Positions 37,015-48,684 of a stretch of 64,000 nt of DNA are shown one piece after another. This DNA is from Ascidia mentula (Eukaryota; Chordata; Ascidiacea; Phlebobranchia; Ascidiidae), in NCBI GenBank assembly GCA_947561715.1, contig OX387197.1, positions 625,001 to 689,000 on the forward strand, read 5' to 3'. The number at the start of each line of letters is the position of its first letter. Position 1 is the first letter of the stretch. The notes under the pieces were generated by a model, which did no database searches, was not told the origin of the DNA, and was given only the letters and a program-made list of their open reading frames with translations. The translations under genes were made by a program, and so were the position numbers.

Positions 37015-38230
37015 GTGATTCTAACAACCCGTGATGACGATTCTTGGTATCGGAGCTACGTGAAACAAATCGATGAAATCAACAACGATATTCCACTTCG
37101 GCTTGCCCAAACCTTCACCATCATTGGCATTAGAATGTACCTTTACGCCTCAACCATTCGTACGTATTTGTTTATTCGTTTGAGTTTTAAAACATCACCT
37201 CACGAAGCGTTGCAATAAAAAAATAAGCCACAGATTCAAACATTTGGGAAACCCTGAACTTACGAATCTTTCACTTACAGGTTTGGGAGTGTCCATTTGG
37301 TCACTTCCCGGCCAAGCTACTGTTTGAATTTAACTATTAGGTATTGTTTGTTTATTGCGCTCAAAATTTGCATAATAAAGTCTCTTCTGACGTGAGAATC
37401 AAGATTTGTAAAAAAAAAATTCTTGTTCAAAAACACCCGCGCCTCTAGTGTACATACAAATTTATCATGGAAAGTGGAGCCATGAACAAATCGTACATAA
37501 AAACACAATTACGTTTTGTTTTACAGTTCGCCACTTGGTCAACGTGTCGTGGCCTCGTTTGCATTTGAAATTACTCCACGAGGAAGCATTGAAGCGCCTT
37601 AAACGCCGACACGAACGACGGGTAAAGTGGGTAAGTACATCGATTTGCCAAATTTCAAAATTACACAATTATAAGATTGATTTTTTCCCTACGAAACAAC
37701 CATGATTTCACGCTTGAGGTCACGTGACGAACGTCTGTATTAATTCGCTTAGATTTAGTTTGCATTCAATAAGCCACAGGTCGCAGCCTACATTGAATCG
37801 CTTTTGGTGAGAGTTGTGAACTGACAGTCCATGGCATTCCGGTTCTTAATTTCTCTATGCTTATCGAAATTGTGCATTTGCACAAATCGGAAAAGCTTTG
37901 AAAGCGAGACGATCTCATGCATATTTTAGAGTGCAGAGTGTTCCTTGTTTGTACATTTCCAATATTCGTTTATTTTTGCAGATTGTCCCGAAAACCCAGT
38001 TGTTGGTTTACGAAGTGAAGGAAGGTTGGAAACCTCTGTGTGATTTCCTGGGCGTTCCAGTTCCCAATATTCCATTTCCCCACAAGAACAAAGGAGCCAC
38101 TGTGCTTCAGGAAATGAGAAAAGAGAATCCTGTGATGCAACGGATACAAAACGAACTGATGATTTCTCTCGCTTGTTTGTTTATGATGTTTGTGGTCGTT
38201 CTATATTACAGTGTTTTATATGTGTTATAA
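37015..38230 (+). CDS. Sulfotransferase-like protein (Sulfotransfer_4 type), 3' exons, copy A
   Basis: Three exons are visible: 37015-37159 (phase 0 to 1), 37527-37630 and 37982-38230, joined in phase with a stop at 38228-38230. They encode VILTTRDDDSWYRSY, the family's conserved strand-and-loop segment; then RHLVNVSWPRLH and LKRLKRRHERRVKW; then LLVYEVKEGWKPLCDFLGVP with IPFPHKN, typical of the C-terminal half of this P-loop family. A strongly hydrophobic segment of about 20 residues lies at the very C-terminus, possibly a membrane anchor. The N-terminal half with the nucleotide-binding loop was not found in the 1.7 kb upstream, so this may be a fragment or have distant 5' exons. All three exons are open here, unlike copy B. 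Substrate unknown. Confidence 0.68.
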
Positions 38231-40149
38231 ATAGTTTTTCGATTGCGCCCAGAAAGCCCTTGTAAAAGATTTTGAAGCTGTACCGCTGTTACTAATCAAT
38301 ATATAATTATTACAATTATTTTCCTCAAGGCACGTAGGACCTGCTACAGACCAGTAGGGTATATACGCCTTTATGAGGAAAATAACAAGAAAAAGTAAGC
38401 GAAATAATCATTTAAGCCCATAAAAAATACTAAAGAAAAACAATTTAAGCGTCCTCGTGACATACGATGCGCACCAAGCAGCCAACATGGTCGAAATTTT
38501 TACAACAATATGTAGGTGAGTCAATTATAACTTCGCTGATTTGTTTTCCAAAACAAGCTAGCGGCACATCCGAAACACAGTTGCCACAGAACAGCAATTT
38601 TCACACAGAGAATGAATGTGGGAATGCAACTTTAGGTTGTTAACGTTCATACGTTCCTTTCTTAATCGAGCAGCTCGGTAAGATCTCCAAAGTTTAGCCA
38701 AAATACACAGAGGTTATTTTTAATATGAGAGCGCTGGTTTCTTTTCACCAATGTAAACTGGCAAACTGGCGTAGGAAGTTTTAGTTTTGGGCACATAGGA
38801 AGTTTTCGTTTTAATCACAAACCGCTGACTAATGTTATGAACTTACGATCAGACTCCGGGGAATTGCTGAGATATTGCTGTCGTTTTTCCGACCTTATGC
38901 TGCCCCCATTTTTCATAAAACAGGAAATATTGTTTATACCACTGCAGGGAGTTATCTGGTATCGGATATACCTGTATTCGTATGAGATCATGTAAAACTG
39001 GCATGAAAACGGCGGCAGATAATTCACGAAAACCAGACAAGCAGGGCTGAGAAAACAATAAAACCGAAATTCCACACTTTCGTCAATTTTATAAAGCACT
39101 ATAAATGCATTTTAGCACAATTAAATGCGACGAGCACGTCTGTTTTGAGTCCAGTAATTAATAATATCAGCATTAAATGATCACTCTGGACGATTCGTCC
39201 AACCTTGAAGGTAGAACTGTTTGTAAATCGCGGCACCTTACATGATATTATTGGATCAGGCGGCTCACTCAGGATTTAAGTGGAACATGTTGTTTATTTT
39301 GATGATATAGAGCAAATGACACGATACCAGCATGGTTGTTTGATAATGTGCAGTCATGTTTAAAAAGTATATTTTAAAAAAGGTCATCGTTCAAACTTTT
39401 TGAGCCAAGAAAACTTTAAGTACGACGCGAAATTTTTTTGCTTTTGGTTAATTTTTAGACGAAAAAGAGTCGAAAGAAAGTTACAAAGTTTGCGAACTTT
39501 AACTTTTCCGGGAGGTTTGAACATTTGCGCTCGCTCAAACTTAACATTGTCAACTTTGTCCTGTTCGTTAAACCGCCTGTGAAACGACTGTACGGATTTA
39601 CAAACTATATATTTGTGTACTGACGTTCAGAAGGTCATCGAATTTAACCCACGTAAATTGGTGAAAGGTTTTTTGTTATTGCTGTTGATGCTTCACGAGA
39701 GACAGGACGACCGCTAAAGGGATGTTTACACAGAAGCGGGAAGTTGTCATATATTTTAACCCAGAAGTCCGGATAACGCAGGAAGGCTTCCGCTCTTACC
39801 AGTAACAAACAGAGTTCATACCAGGTAACATTTCCGTGTAATAAGTGAGCCACTGACAAGCAGAAAGAAATCGGTTCGAATAACAAAAGCAAAATGACCA
39901 AGGTTTTAACACATTTGAATTATATAACACACAAAAACTGAATCAAGCGGTAAATTGTGAGTGAATTTAAAACGTCGGGCAATGAAATAGGAAAACGGTA
40001 AATTTGGTAAAATTCTTTGTGTACTTACTAAAAGAGGTTGATTGTACTATGGTTTGAAAAATGTAGCCAAAAATGTCAAAAATAACCAATTCACAAGGGT
40101 TTATATAGGCATGCAAGCGCCTTCAAATAAAAGTCTAACAAGGCTACAT
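38231..40149. other. Region between sulfotransferase exons and the ADF-H gene (copy A)
   Basis: No gene firmly recognised. Minus-strand frames at 38815-39099 and 39644-39901 and an open stretch at about 39370-39590 (minus) recur in copy B at 60507-60791 and beyond. The copies are too similar for that to prove coding. Splice phases between these pieces did not agree when tested by hand. Confidence 0.4.
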
Positions 40150-40221
40150 TTAGGCGAATTGATATTTTCTACTTCCATCTTTCTTTACCGCTTTCCCATA
40201 AAATTCAGAGTAACCTGAAGT

Positions 40222-40365
40222 TGTGGCGGATGCCACCCTTGAATTCACTGAAGCATGATACGTTTTGCTTTTTGTGTTGCCTTTTTCTGCGTGTCTCGAA
40301 AAATTGAGCGTGCTCTGGCAACGACGCGCATTCAGAAAAATACACGTTATCAAGCAACCGCTTCA
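40222..40365 (+). repeat. 5' LTR of gypsy copy A
   Basis: 144 bp, nearly identical to 42484-42627 and to the LTR of copy B at 61915. Confidence 0.92.
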
Positions 40366-40418
40366 ATTGGTGACCCCCGACGTTTGAAGGTACGGAAGAG
40401 CAAACTCCTGTCATGCAC

Positions 40419-40866
40419 GCAGTTGCTATGAAACTGCCAACGTTTTGGACACAGCAACCAAGAATATGGTTTCAGCAAGCCGAAGCCCAGTTTGCGCTAT
40501 GAAACATTTCTGCCGATGAAACGAAGTATTTTTACGTTGTTTCGTCCCTGGATCAAGCAAGCGCCGGTAGACTATTGGATTTATTGGAAAACCCACCGGA
40601 TCACGATAAGTACAATTCACTAAAGCAACGGTTGATAAACACTTACGACTGCTCAGATTATGAAAGAGCGCATAAACTGTTACATACATCTGAACTTGGA
40701 GACCGATCTCCAGTAGAATTAATGGATGAGATGCTGTCATTGTTAGGCCGTCATAAGCCTTGTTTCCTTTTTCGTTATATCTTTCTGCAAAGGATGCCCG
40801 AAGAAATACGAATTATACTCACAAAAGAAGATTTTGACGACCCACGTGTTTTTGCACGACGAGTGG
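40419..40866 (+). pseudogene. gag remnant of gypsy copy A
   Basis: Parallels the gag of copy B but carries an in-frame TGA where B has CGA (in the segment encoding QFALRN), and stops abruptly at the internal deletion after the FARR motif. The zinc-knuckle-like region is lost. Confidence 0.85.
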
Positions 40867-42312
40867 TCTCGTGATTTGCAATGTGCTTTTGACGCAGCAA
40901 AACTTGCACTGGTAAATGCAACCAAACTTAACCACCCACATCCTGATGCCACAGTCGCCCTGACTGTTGATGCATCCGATAGGGCTGTATAGGAGCGGTG
41001 CTTGAACAGTATATAAACGGGGTTTGGAAACCTCTTGCATTTTTTAGCCGTCATTTGCGTGCTAACGAGATGAAATACAGCTCTTTCGACCGAGAGTTGT
41101 TGGCGGCTCATCTGGCTATTCGCCATTTCCGATACTTTCTGGAGGGCCGCATATTTACCCTCTACACCGACTACAAACCGTTCTTTTGCGTTACAAAGGG
41201 CATCGGATCCATGGTCAGCAAGACAACAGCGCCACTTGTCCGCCATATCCGAATATACAACGGACCTTCGCCATGTACAAGGTAAATACAATTGTGTTGC
41301 TGATACCTTATCCAGAGCAGTGATTGGCTCCATTCAAAATCCTGCAATCAATTTGGATCATATTGCTCTTGCCAAAGCACAGCAGGTTCCCGAAGCTTAC
41401 CGCACTGCCGTATCCAACTTACAAATTAAGGAAGTTGTCATGGACACCTCACAGGTGAGACTTTTATGTGATGTGTCCACTGGTGTTTGCAGACCAATCA
41501 TCCCGCAATCATGGCAAAGAAAGGTGTTCGATGCTATTCATGGTCTAGCCCATCCATCAGTCAGGACAACACGCAAAATCATTTCGTCAAGGTTTGTGTG
41601 GCATGGTTTAAACACGCAAATTGCAGAGTGGGCTCGGCAATGCTTGCAATGCCAACGTGCAAAAATTCAAACACACGTGCGTTCTCCTCTTAATCGTCAT
41701 GAACTTCCCAAAGCACGATTTTACCACGCTAATATTGATATTGTTGGCCCTCTGCCGCCATCACAAGGAAGCAGATACTTGCTTACCATTGTCGACCGCT
41801 TTACACGATGGCCAGAAGCCATTCCAATGTCTGATGCGACAACTGATGAATTGTGGAAGAACATTTGCCAGCTCATGGGAATTAAACACCAATGCACTAC
41901 GGCGTTCCACCCACAGGCTAACGGATTGGTGGAACGTTTTCACCGTCAACTCAAAAGCAGCCTGATGGCTAGATCGGCTAATCCAAATTGAATTGACGAG
42001 CTGCCCTGGGTTCTGCTCGGCATACGTAACATGCCAAAAGAAGATCTCACCACGTCAAGCGCGGAACTCGTTTACGGCTCAACCATTTCCCAACCTGGGG
42101 ATTTTCCTGTTGCTGCAGACACGTCTATCAAGTATTCCGAGTTTGTACAAACTCTCCGTCGTGCGATTCAAACATTATTACCGCAGCCAATGTCGCGCCA
42201 TTGTCGAACTTTTGTATTTGTGCCACCTTCGTTACGCAATTGCACATATGTTTTCGTGCGTAAAGATGGATATCGCCCCCCACTTTCGCCACCGTATGAT
42301 GGTCCTTTTTGA
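40867..42312 (+). pseudogene. pol remnant (RNase H and integrase) of gypsy copy A
   Basis: RNase H motifs (LTVDASD, PLAFFSRHLR, SSFDRELLAAHLAIRHFRY, LYTDYKPF) are followed by an integrase frame 41236-41991 with the His/Cys zinc-binding region (H..H..CLQC), DIVGPLPPSQGSRYLLTIVDR, and HPQANGLVERFHRQLK. It contains frameshifts (near 40992 and 41230) and a TGA at 41990-41992. The integrase core is shortened between the DATT and DELWKN residues, where the second catalytic Asp should lie, so it could not be active. Confidence 0.88.
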
Positions 42313-42483
42313 AGTGGGTGCTTGTCACGAAAAGTTTTTTGTGATAAACATTTCAGGTGTTGAACATTCCATTTCGATTGATCGAAACCTGCTATAGTTG
42401 ACTGCTCCAAACCGGTACCTGTTGGGCAAGCTCGTAAAAGAGGGCGTCCAAAAAAACAACATCCCGCTTCTGGGGGGGAGTAA

Positions 42484-42627
42484 TGTGGCGGATGCCACCC
42501 TTGAATTCACTGAAGCATGATACGTTTTGCTTTTTGTGTTGCCTTTTTCTGCGTGTCTCGAAAAATTGAGCGTGTTCTGGCAACGACGCGCATTCAGAAA
42601 AATACACGTTATCAAGCAACCGCTTCA
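42484..42627 (+). repeat. 3' LTR of gypsy copy A
   Basis: 144 bp; differs from the 5' LTR by very few bases. The neighbouring ADF-H exon reads into it antisense. Confidence 0.92.
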
Positions 42628-43214
42628 AAGTCATCTTATTAAGAACCCAAGGTGTTTGTGTGTTATTGATACCCTCGATTTGATAGAGCACGCCAAGGCA
42701 AGCATTTTTGGTGCTAAGTGCTGCTTGGTTGAGTTGAAACTTCTCCATCGTATTGGCGTTAGGTCCGAACCATGTAACGAACACAAGATTGCTCACCGTG
42801 GCAGAAGCAAACTTGCCCCAGCACATAAACACGGCAAGTCTGCAACGGAAAAAAGGTTACTGCTGCAGAAAATGGCTGCCCAATTGCCGTCCAAACGGTC
42901 GTATCGGATTTTCAAATGAAACATGATAGAAATTGGTACAAACTTATTTAATGTAAAAATCCCTACATCACAACTCAATTTACATATTATCGAATAACAA
43001 ACAACTAAATACATATCTCACCAAACCTGCAGCTGGTGTCCGTGAATTCGGCCACCAAATCCTTGAATGGATCTGCGCTGCTATTCTCCAGTTTTTTGTC
43101 AACTACCACAGTCGTTCCGCTGAGTCGCATTGTAAAGCCTCTATAAGTATCATTACTTTTTATGTCTTGGAACAGAGCTAAGATCGCAGGGTCTATAGCG
43201 AAGGTTGAAGCCAT

Positions 43215-45149
43215 GATGATTGATGAGTCGGTATATAGCGTTTAGACTGTGAGAAATGGTACAAATTTATGAATGCCGGGCGCTATTTAAAGACATGCAA
43301 ATTGCTGCCTTTTTTCTTGGCTATGGGACGGCGCATGACCTATGCTGCCAGTACCCCGCCCAAATGCAGGCGTTTCCTGACTAGTGTGGAGCAACCATAC
43401 GATCACTCTGATGCACTTTCGCTTTTCGGATGTTGCGTGGTGCTGTGTTGACATTTCCTTTTATTTTTTGCGCCTTGTTTGCAAATGGTAATGTTTTTGA
43501 ACGTACACAAAAAAACATCAAAAAGGGAACAATGGCCAGCTCAAGACGGAAAAGCTTTACAGCCACCATTACTCTTTTATGCAGGTTTAGAAAAACAAAC
43601 ACTAAATTGACATTTCGCGACTTGTGCTGCGCTAATGTGTTTCTTGTGCTGCCATTGCCCATAGAGTTAACCAACATCACAATGTAGCGAACGAAATGGC
43701 ACAAAATGCCTGAAAGCAGTATTTCCTTGGCTTTGCGTGGAAGTATTTCTGTCACCAGATGGTCTCATTGTCTAGCACATCTAGTGCAGTATATCTCCGT
43801 GTCTATAGTGGGCCGTGCCACATGACTACATGATATTGGAAACTAGGTATTTTTTATACTACTGTTGCTGCCAGGCATATTACAATTTAAAATAGACTGA
43901 TCTTCCGACATAAAACTAACGTACTATATTCTTTCGACGTATCGCCTGCCATATGGCCATAAGAATTGATCAGGGTTTGGTACCGCATTTCAAACGTAAA
44001 CCACACAACAACATTCAAAAACGCAAAAAAGAAAGAGAAAAGGGGACGTCAACACCGTTTACCAAATCACATGACGAAGGCAAAACAAGCACACTGTGGG
44101 AGGAGCAACAATTACAACATTGTTGAATATTGCCGGAAAATATACACTCTGTTCTTTGTTATTGACACATCCGCTGTTTTTTTGTGGAATATAGAGCATA
44201 TAGATATTTTTTGTTCCAGGCGTAAAATGTTCGCCAACTGTTTCGGCGCAATCATTTTGCGATGCCTCAAATTATTGATTCGAACTGTGCGTTCATAGCA
44301 TCGCGACTAGACAGGAAGCGTCTGCATTTTTTTGCAAAGCAGCAATTTACATGCCTTCAAATGTCGCCCGCATTATCGTACGCTCAATGACGGGTCAAAA
44401 CTTTCCACTTCTAGCACAACTCAGTTACACGATAAAACTTTCCACTTCTAACACAACTCAGTTACACGACAAAACTTTCCACTTCTAACACAACTCAGTT
44501 ACACGACAAAACTTTCCACTTCTAACACAACTCAGTTACACGACATTAACATTTTTAATAAATATGACAATATCAATATCTGTCTATGGTAGGAATTACT
44601 CTGGACCTAGCTATCCCGCTCCTTTGTACACGGAAATGAAGTTGATGAGCGGCTATCGAGGCTTTGAGATGTTTGCCTGTAGAGAATATGTTAAAATAGA
44701 AAAAAACTTGACAACAGCAGCGCAAATCCTTTCCAGGACTTGTCGGATGAACTTTCCAAATACAACTTTAGGTTTTCTTTGGTTTTTATTTAGGAATAAT
44801 TTTTCCTTTTTGTTTTTAAGTAAACCCTGTTTAATGCCCGGGCAAGTTGGCCAATGCCACGACTGCGAATCCCAATGCAGCTTTTCTGCACTAGTAGTTA
44901 AAGATTCTTGTATTATATCTTGGGCATTCGTTTTCAGTGTCATGTGCAAATTTGTTCTCATCTGTCGCGACGAGAAAGGTAAGACATAAGGTTCCGGCAG
45001 AAACGTAGGAACTTCTATAACGTCTGATTTGAAAAATAATCCTACATTAAAAAAACAAATTCAATTTCACAACACTAATTTTTAAATAATATTGTTGTGT
45101 TTTGTGATATTAATGGCTGCTTCGCTGGAAAGGAAATTTAAAGAATTAA
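43215..45149. other. Spacer upstream of the ADF-H gene
   Basis: No gene recognised. Open frames at 43381-43755 (-), 44564-44989 (+) and 44653-44961 (-) show no family resemblance. A TATATA-like stretch lies about 20 bp upstream of the ADF-H start. The 37-bp repeat array at 44396 lies inside. Confidence 0.45.
44396..44544. repeat. 37-bp tandem repeat, four copies
   Basis: ctttccacttct occurs at 44401, 44438, 44475 and 44512. The units differ by one or two bases. Confidence 0.92.
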
Positions 45150-45153
45150 GTCG

Positions 45154-45633
45154 TGTAGAGATGTGTATTGTTTGTTTGTTTGAATTGCGTGTTCAACTGC
45201 GAGATGCGTTTCCCTTAACTCCTGACTCCTCTTCGTAACTAACCAAACTTGTGTTAGTATGTTTTATTCACCAAGACGATAGATATATGTTCAGAAATAC
45301 AAATCAACCCCAGAGTAGAATAAACAAACGTGATTCTACGCCAAGGCGTACCAACAATGTAGAATGAATGGTGAAACTACACTAGGCAAAAGCCCAGCGC
45401 AGAGTAGGCGATTCCAAATGTGGAATGAATTCGGGCCACAGAAACCAGAGATTTAAAGACAATCATAACAGTGTAAGAATGTCGTCGTGTGAGCTACGAT
45501 ACTATCATTATGCGATTACGATCAATTCTTCCTGGGCAGTTCGGAGAACTGTGGTATTTATCTGGGCGGTACAAAACTGCAAGTCACTCTGCATTACGTA
45601 AATGTGAACACTACGTCATACATAAACGTTACA
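45154..45633 (-). repeat. LTR of the non-autonomous element (left copy)
   Basis: 480 bp; counterpart at 47026-47505. The only differences noticed are near the inner part (tgtcgtcg/tgtcgc), which suggests a fairly recent insertion. Confidence 0.9.
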
Positions 45634-47025
45634 CTCGTCTTTTCCCAAAAAGTGTTTTTCAGGATAGGCAAAGAACAACGATATAAGAGAGAAAAGAGAA
45701 AAGGAAAAGAAAAAATGGTATTTTAGCTTTGTCAAAGTACATGTCACAAAATAATGGCCAAACAACAAAACCATGCGTAAAATATGTCAATTAGCAGTTA
45801 TGTGCTTCATCAAACCAAAACAAAACTAGAGCAAGGATTTTTCCTATTGGGGCTTCAGACATAATAAAGAGTGGGGAGGCAATAAAGGGCGACCTTGCTT
45901 AATTGTGCGCCATGTAGTATAAAGGTATCAGGCCCCTTCTGACTTGTCATGCAGACTCGTTAAGGGTTGAATCCACATTTCACATTTAACAGACGTCAAT
46001 TACGCAAGGAATAATATTAACTAACGTTTCGGTGACAAGGAGACTTAACAAAGTTTAAAAACCCTTTTACAGAAAGTGAACATAAGGGGATTAGTATTAC
46101 GTAACCACTAAGGCTAGGCATGGCTTAAAAGAGTAGAAACAAAAGTAGTAGGCACATTACCGGGTAAGTTTCGATAACGTTCCGACGTTTGTAGCCAAGA
46201 TTTCTTGAAATATCCTTGATGTTTGCAATGGCAGGTAAAAATTCAGTTCATTGCCTTTAATAATCCATGACCGTTGAATAGCGAAATTGTATAGTCCAAC
46301 AGCATTCCATAGGTTTGATTGTAAAGTTCTTGAAATGAAATCCACCTTCCCTCGCACAACAGACTTTGTCGTGTTTCATTCTTGCCTGTTGGCATCGGTT
46401 CCAACACAGTGTGATGGTCCACCGGAATTGAGAGTGCGATTTCCCGCAGAGACAAGCCAACACCTGCCGGCCGCCCTGGCCAAAATAACGAGACGGAAAT
46501 TGGGCAGGGGAAAACGAACAATCACGGATAATATCCAACGTTGTATATGGGGAACGATGAAATCCGTGCGTACGCGAATTGAATCTCCTCTAAGCTCGAT
46601 TAAAGCGCAGGGCTGGAGTTGACGAATCCTCAGGAAAGCACTCGTGAATGAAAAAAACCGACGATGAATCCAAGAGAAATGGTAGCAATAACGTCCAGCA
46701 ATGGAAAACGAGGAACCTTGAAAATCTCAGCAAGATTTGAGAGAGTTGCGCGTCAATTTGCAACTGTGCGCAATCCAAGAAAACAGCGAAATGAACGCCG
46801 AGATTATGGCTTGAATATAGTCTGATAAATATTCAACCAGATGGCAATTTTGATGAAAGATTATAAAAGAATCCTCGTGGCAATTAGATGATGGAAGAAT
46901 TACGACCAAAAGTACAACTGGTTTGGTACTCACGGTCAAGATTGGTCGTTCGTCTTGGAAAAATATCCTTCACTCTTCTTTGAAGCTTGACGTTCGGGAA
47001 ACTTCACAGGCGGGGTCGCCAAAAA

Positions 47026-47505
47026 TGTAGAGATGTGTATTGTTTGTTTGTTTGAATTGCGTGTTCAACTGCGAGATGCGTTTCCCTTAACTCCTGACTC
47101 CTCTTCGTAACTAACCAAACTTGTGTTAGTATGTTTTATTCACCAAGACGATAGATATATGTTCAGAAATACAAATCAACCCCAGAGTAGAATAAACAAA
47201 CGTGATTCTACGCCAAGGCGTACCAACAATGTAGAATGAATGGTGAAACTACACTAGGCAAAAGCCCAGCGCAGAGTAGGCGATTCCAAATGTGGAATGA
47301 ATTCGGGCCACAGAAACCAGAGATTTAAAGACAATCATAACAGTGTAAGAATGTCGTCGCGTGAGCTACGATACTATCATTATGCGATTACGATCAATTC
47401 TTCCTGGGCAGTTCGGAGAACTGTGGTATTTATCTGGGCGGTACAAAACTGCAAGTCACTCTGCATTACGTAAATGTGAACACTACGTCATACATAAACG
47501 TTACA
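47026..47505 (-). repeat. LTR of the non-autonomous element (right copy)
   Basis: 480 bp and nearly identical to 45154-45633; followed by the target duplication GTCG. Confidence 0.9.
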
Positions 47506-47869
47506 GTCGCTTCTCAAAACCACGAATTTTCGGAAGCTTGTTGTTAAAAGCATGATGGCAAGCAAATGTTTCGAATAGCATTTAAGCTGTTCAGTATCAT
47601 TTTCTTGTTACTTTTTGACCTTTTACAGGTTAGCACTGTATAGCTTTGATCCACTTCTCAAGAGGAATAAGATTGCATGCAGGCATCTATTCGTAAAACT
47701 GTGTTGTTGCTAAAAAATAGCGATCACGACTGAAATTTTCCACTGACCAGAGTTACAAGATTTTTTGTTGTTTACATTTGTTTAAGTCATTTTTACCCGG
47801 CCAACACGCCTTGAAATGAGTTTATATATTGACCGCGTTGGCTGAAGAGCCAGGCAGTTTTTGAGTTGT

Positions 47870-48080
47870 AACATTGAACTTTCATGCTGTCTCAATTGAT
47901 TTTGACAAGGACGGCCGGCGGGCGTTGAGAGAGGCTGCGGGAAAACAAACGGACAGTTTCGGCAAAATAACAAATACTGAGCAGGGCTCGAATCAACAAG
48001 GAAAGAATGAAAACAGGCGAAGTCGGCTTTAAAGGAGAAAGCGGCTTTTACTTCAAGAAATTTGCTGCCACACCTATGGA
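47870..48080 (-). repeat. Diverged, inverted relative of the LTR-element interior
   Basis: The minus strand here resembles the plus strand at about 46300-46500: shared tccataggt, ttcttgaa, tttcattct, a common order of matches, and gccggccg near the far end. Translations also agree in part (KFLEVKAAF.. against KVLEMKSTF.., ACFHSFL against VVFHSCL). Probably an old fragment of a related element. Confidence 0.55.
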
Positions 48081-48684
48081 CTGATGCATTTATGCAATAT
48101 GGCGCAAAATTAAGCGAGGTCGCCAAAGCAATCCTCTCATGCCTGAAGCCCCTATAGGAAAAAAACGTTTTCGCATTCGCCCGTCATTTTTAACGCCTTT
48201 GTTTTGTACTTTGTATCACATAATTTTGTGCAAAATAGAGAAGTAAGGCAAAAACGTCAAAAGCAAGAATCTTTTGGGAACAGGCTTACGGAGGAAATAA
48301 ATGAAAACCTCTTCATTTTAGGTATGGTATTATGCTTGGTGCAGGGGCATTTATAGAAATGCATTTAAACGATACCATAGAAAATTGCGAAGGCAAACAA
48401 ACGGAAGTTTGTTGGAAATGATCAATTTCCATCTAAGCATCAAATTCTGTATCATTTATTTCCTATCCAGAAACAGACCTAGGAAACTGCTATGCTAAAA
48501 CACGGCAACATTGTTGCCAAAACAAAACTGCAGTGTATGTTGATTGGAAAAAGTGTTTAAAAATTGTAAAATTCGCCTTTGAAAAATAAACCTAATCCCC
48601 TGAGTCAACTATGAAACTGAATAATACCAAGCAACATTTTTTTTGAAACTGAATAATACCAAGCAACATTTTCCGTGTATTAAG

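Larger units (their letters stand above)
40222..42627 (+). mobile_element. Ty3/gypsy LTR retrotransposon, internally deleted (copy A)
   Basis: LTRs of 144 bp (40222-40365 and 42484-42627) start TGTGGCGG and end CGCTTCA. A 4-bp target duplication AAGT flanks the element (40218-40221 and 42628-42631). A primer-binding site beginning TGGTGACCCC follows the 5' LTR by two bases, and a G-rich polypurine tract (ctgggggggagtaa) precedes the 3' LTR. Protease and reverse transcriptase are absent: the gag region joins directly to the RNase H region near 40866. It lies antisense in the last coding exon of the ADF-H gene. Confidence 0.93.
40150..43214 (-). pseudogene. ADF/cofilin-homology gene interrupted by a gypsy element (copy A)
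   Basis: ADF-H proteins bind and remodel actin. Exon 1 is 43214-43027 (starts MASTFAIDPAIL, contains TTVVVDKK and DPFKDLV). Exon 2 starts at 42839 and continues LAVFMCWGKF, LVFVTWFGPNA and STKNACLG, matching the strand and helix pattern after the CR(Y/L)A motif of cofilin and coactosin proteins. The best donor for phase is AG|GTTTGG after SC; a stronger GTGAGA lies five bases later but breaks the frame. Exon 2 is open to 42628, where a gypsy LTR begins. On the far side of the element the same frame resumes at 40221 (SGYSEFYGKAVKKDG) and ends at 40150. The insertion therefore replaces the last 22 residues with antisense retroelement sequence. Assignment within ADF-H (cofilin versus coactosin) is uncertain. 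Confidence 0.65.
45154..47505 (-). mobile_element. Non-autonomous LTR retrotransposon with 480-bp LTRs
   Basis: Direct repeats 45154-45633 and 47026-47505 are near-identical, begin TGTAGAG and end GTTACA. The 4-bp target duplication GTCG lies at 45150-45153 and 47506-47509. On the minus strand the inner edge of the 47026 LTR is followed within a few bases by TTGGCGACCCCGCC, which has the form of a primer-binding site, so the element is read on the minus strand. A purine-rich tract lies inside the other LTR in that orientation. The 1.39-kb interior has no gag or pol similarity, so the element needs proteins from elsewhere. Confidence 0.85.

Noticed and set aside
37280..37320. Apparent small exon between the first two sulfotransferase exons (acceptor before gtttgggagtg, possible donor after gctact)
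   Set aside because: Including it breaks the phase with the next exon, while skipping it joins the flanking exons cleanly in phase.
38815..39901. Possible minus-strand gene from several open stretches, repeated at 60507-61590
   Set aside because: No ATG for the hydrophobic first segment, and splice phases between the pieces disagree. Conservation between recent duplicates is not evidence of coding.
44564..44989. Overlapping frames of 141 (+) and 102 (-) codons
   Set aside because: No recognisable domain on either strand; kept as unassigned spacer.
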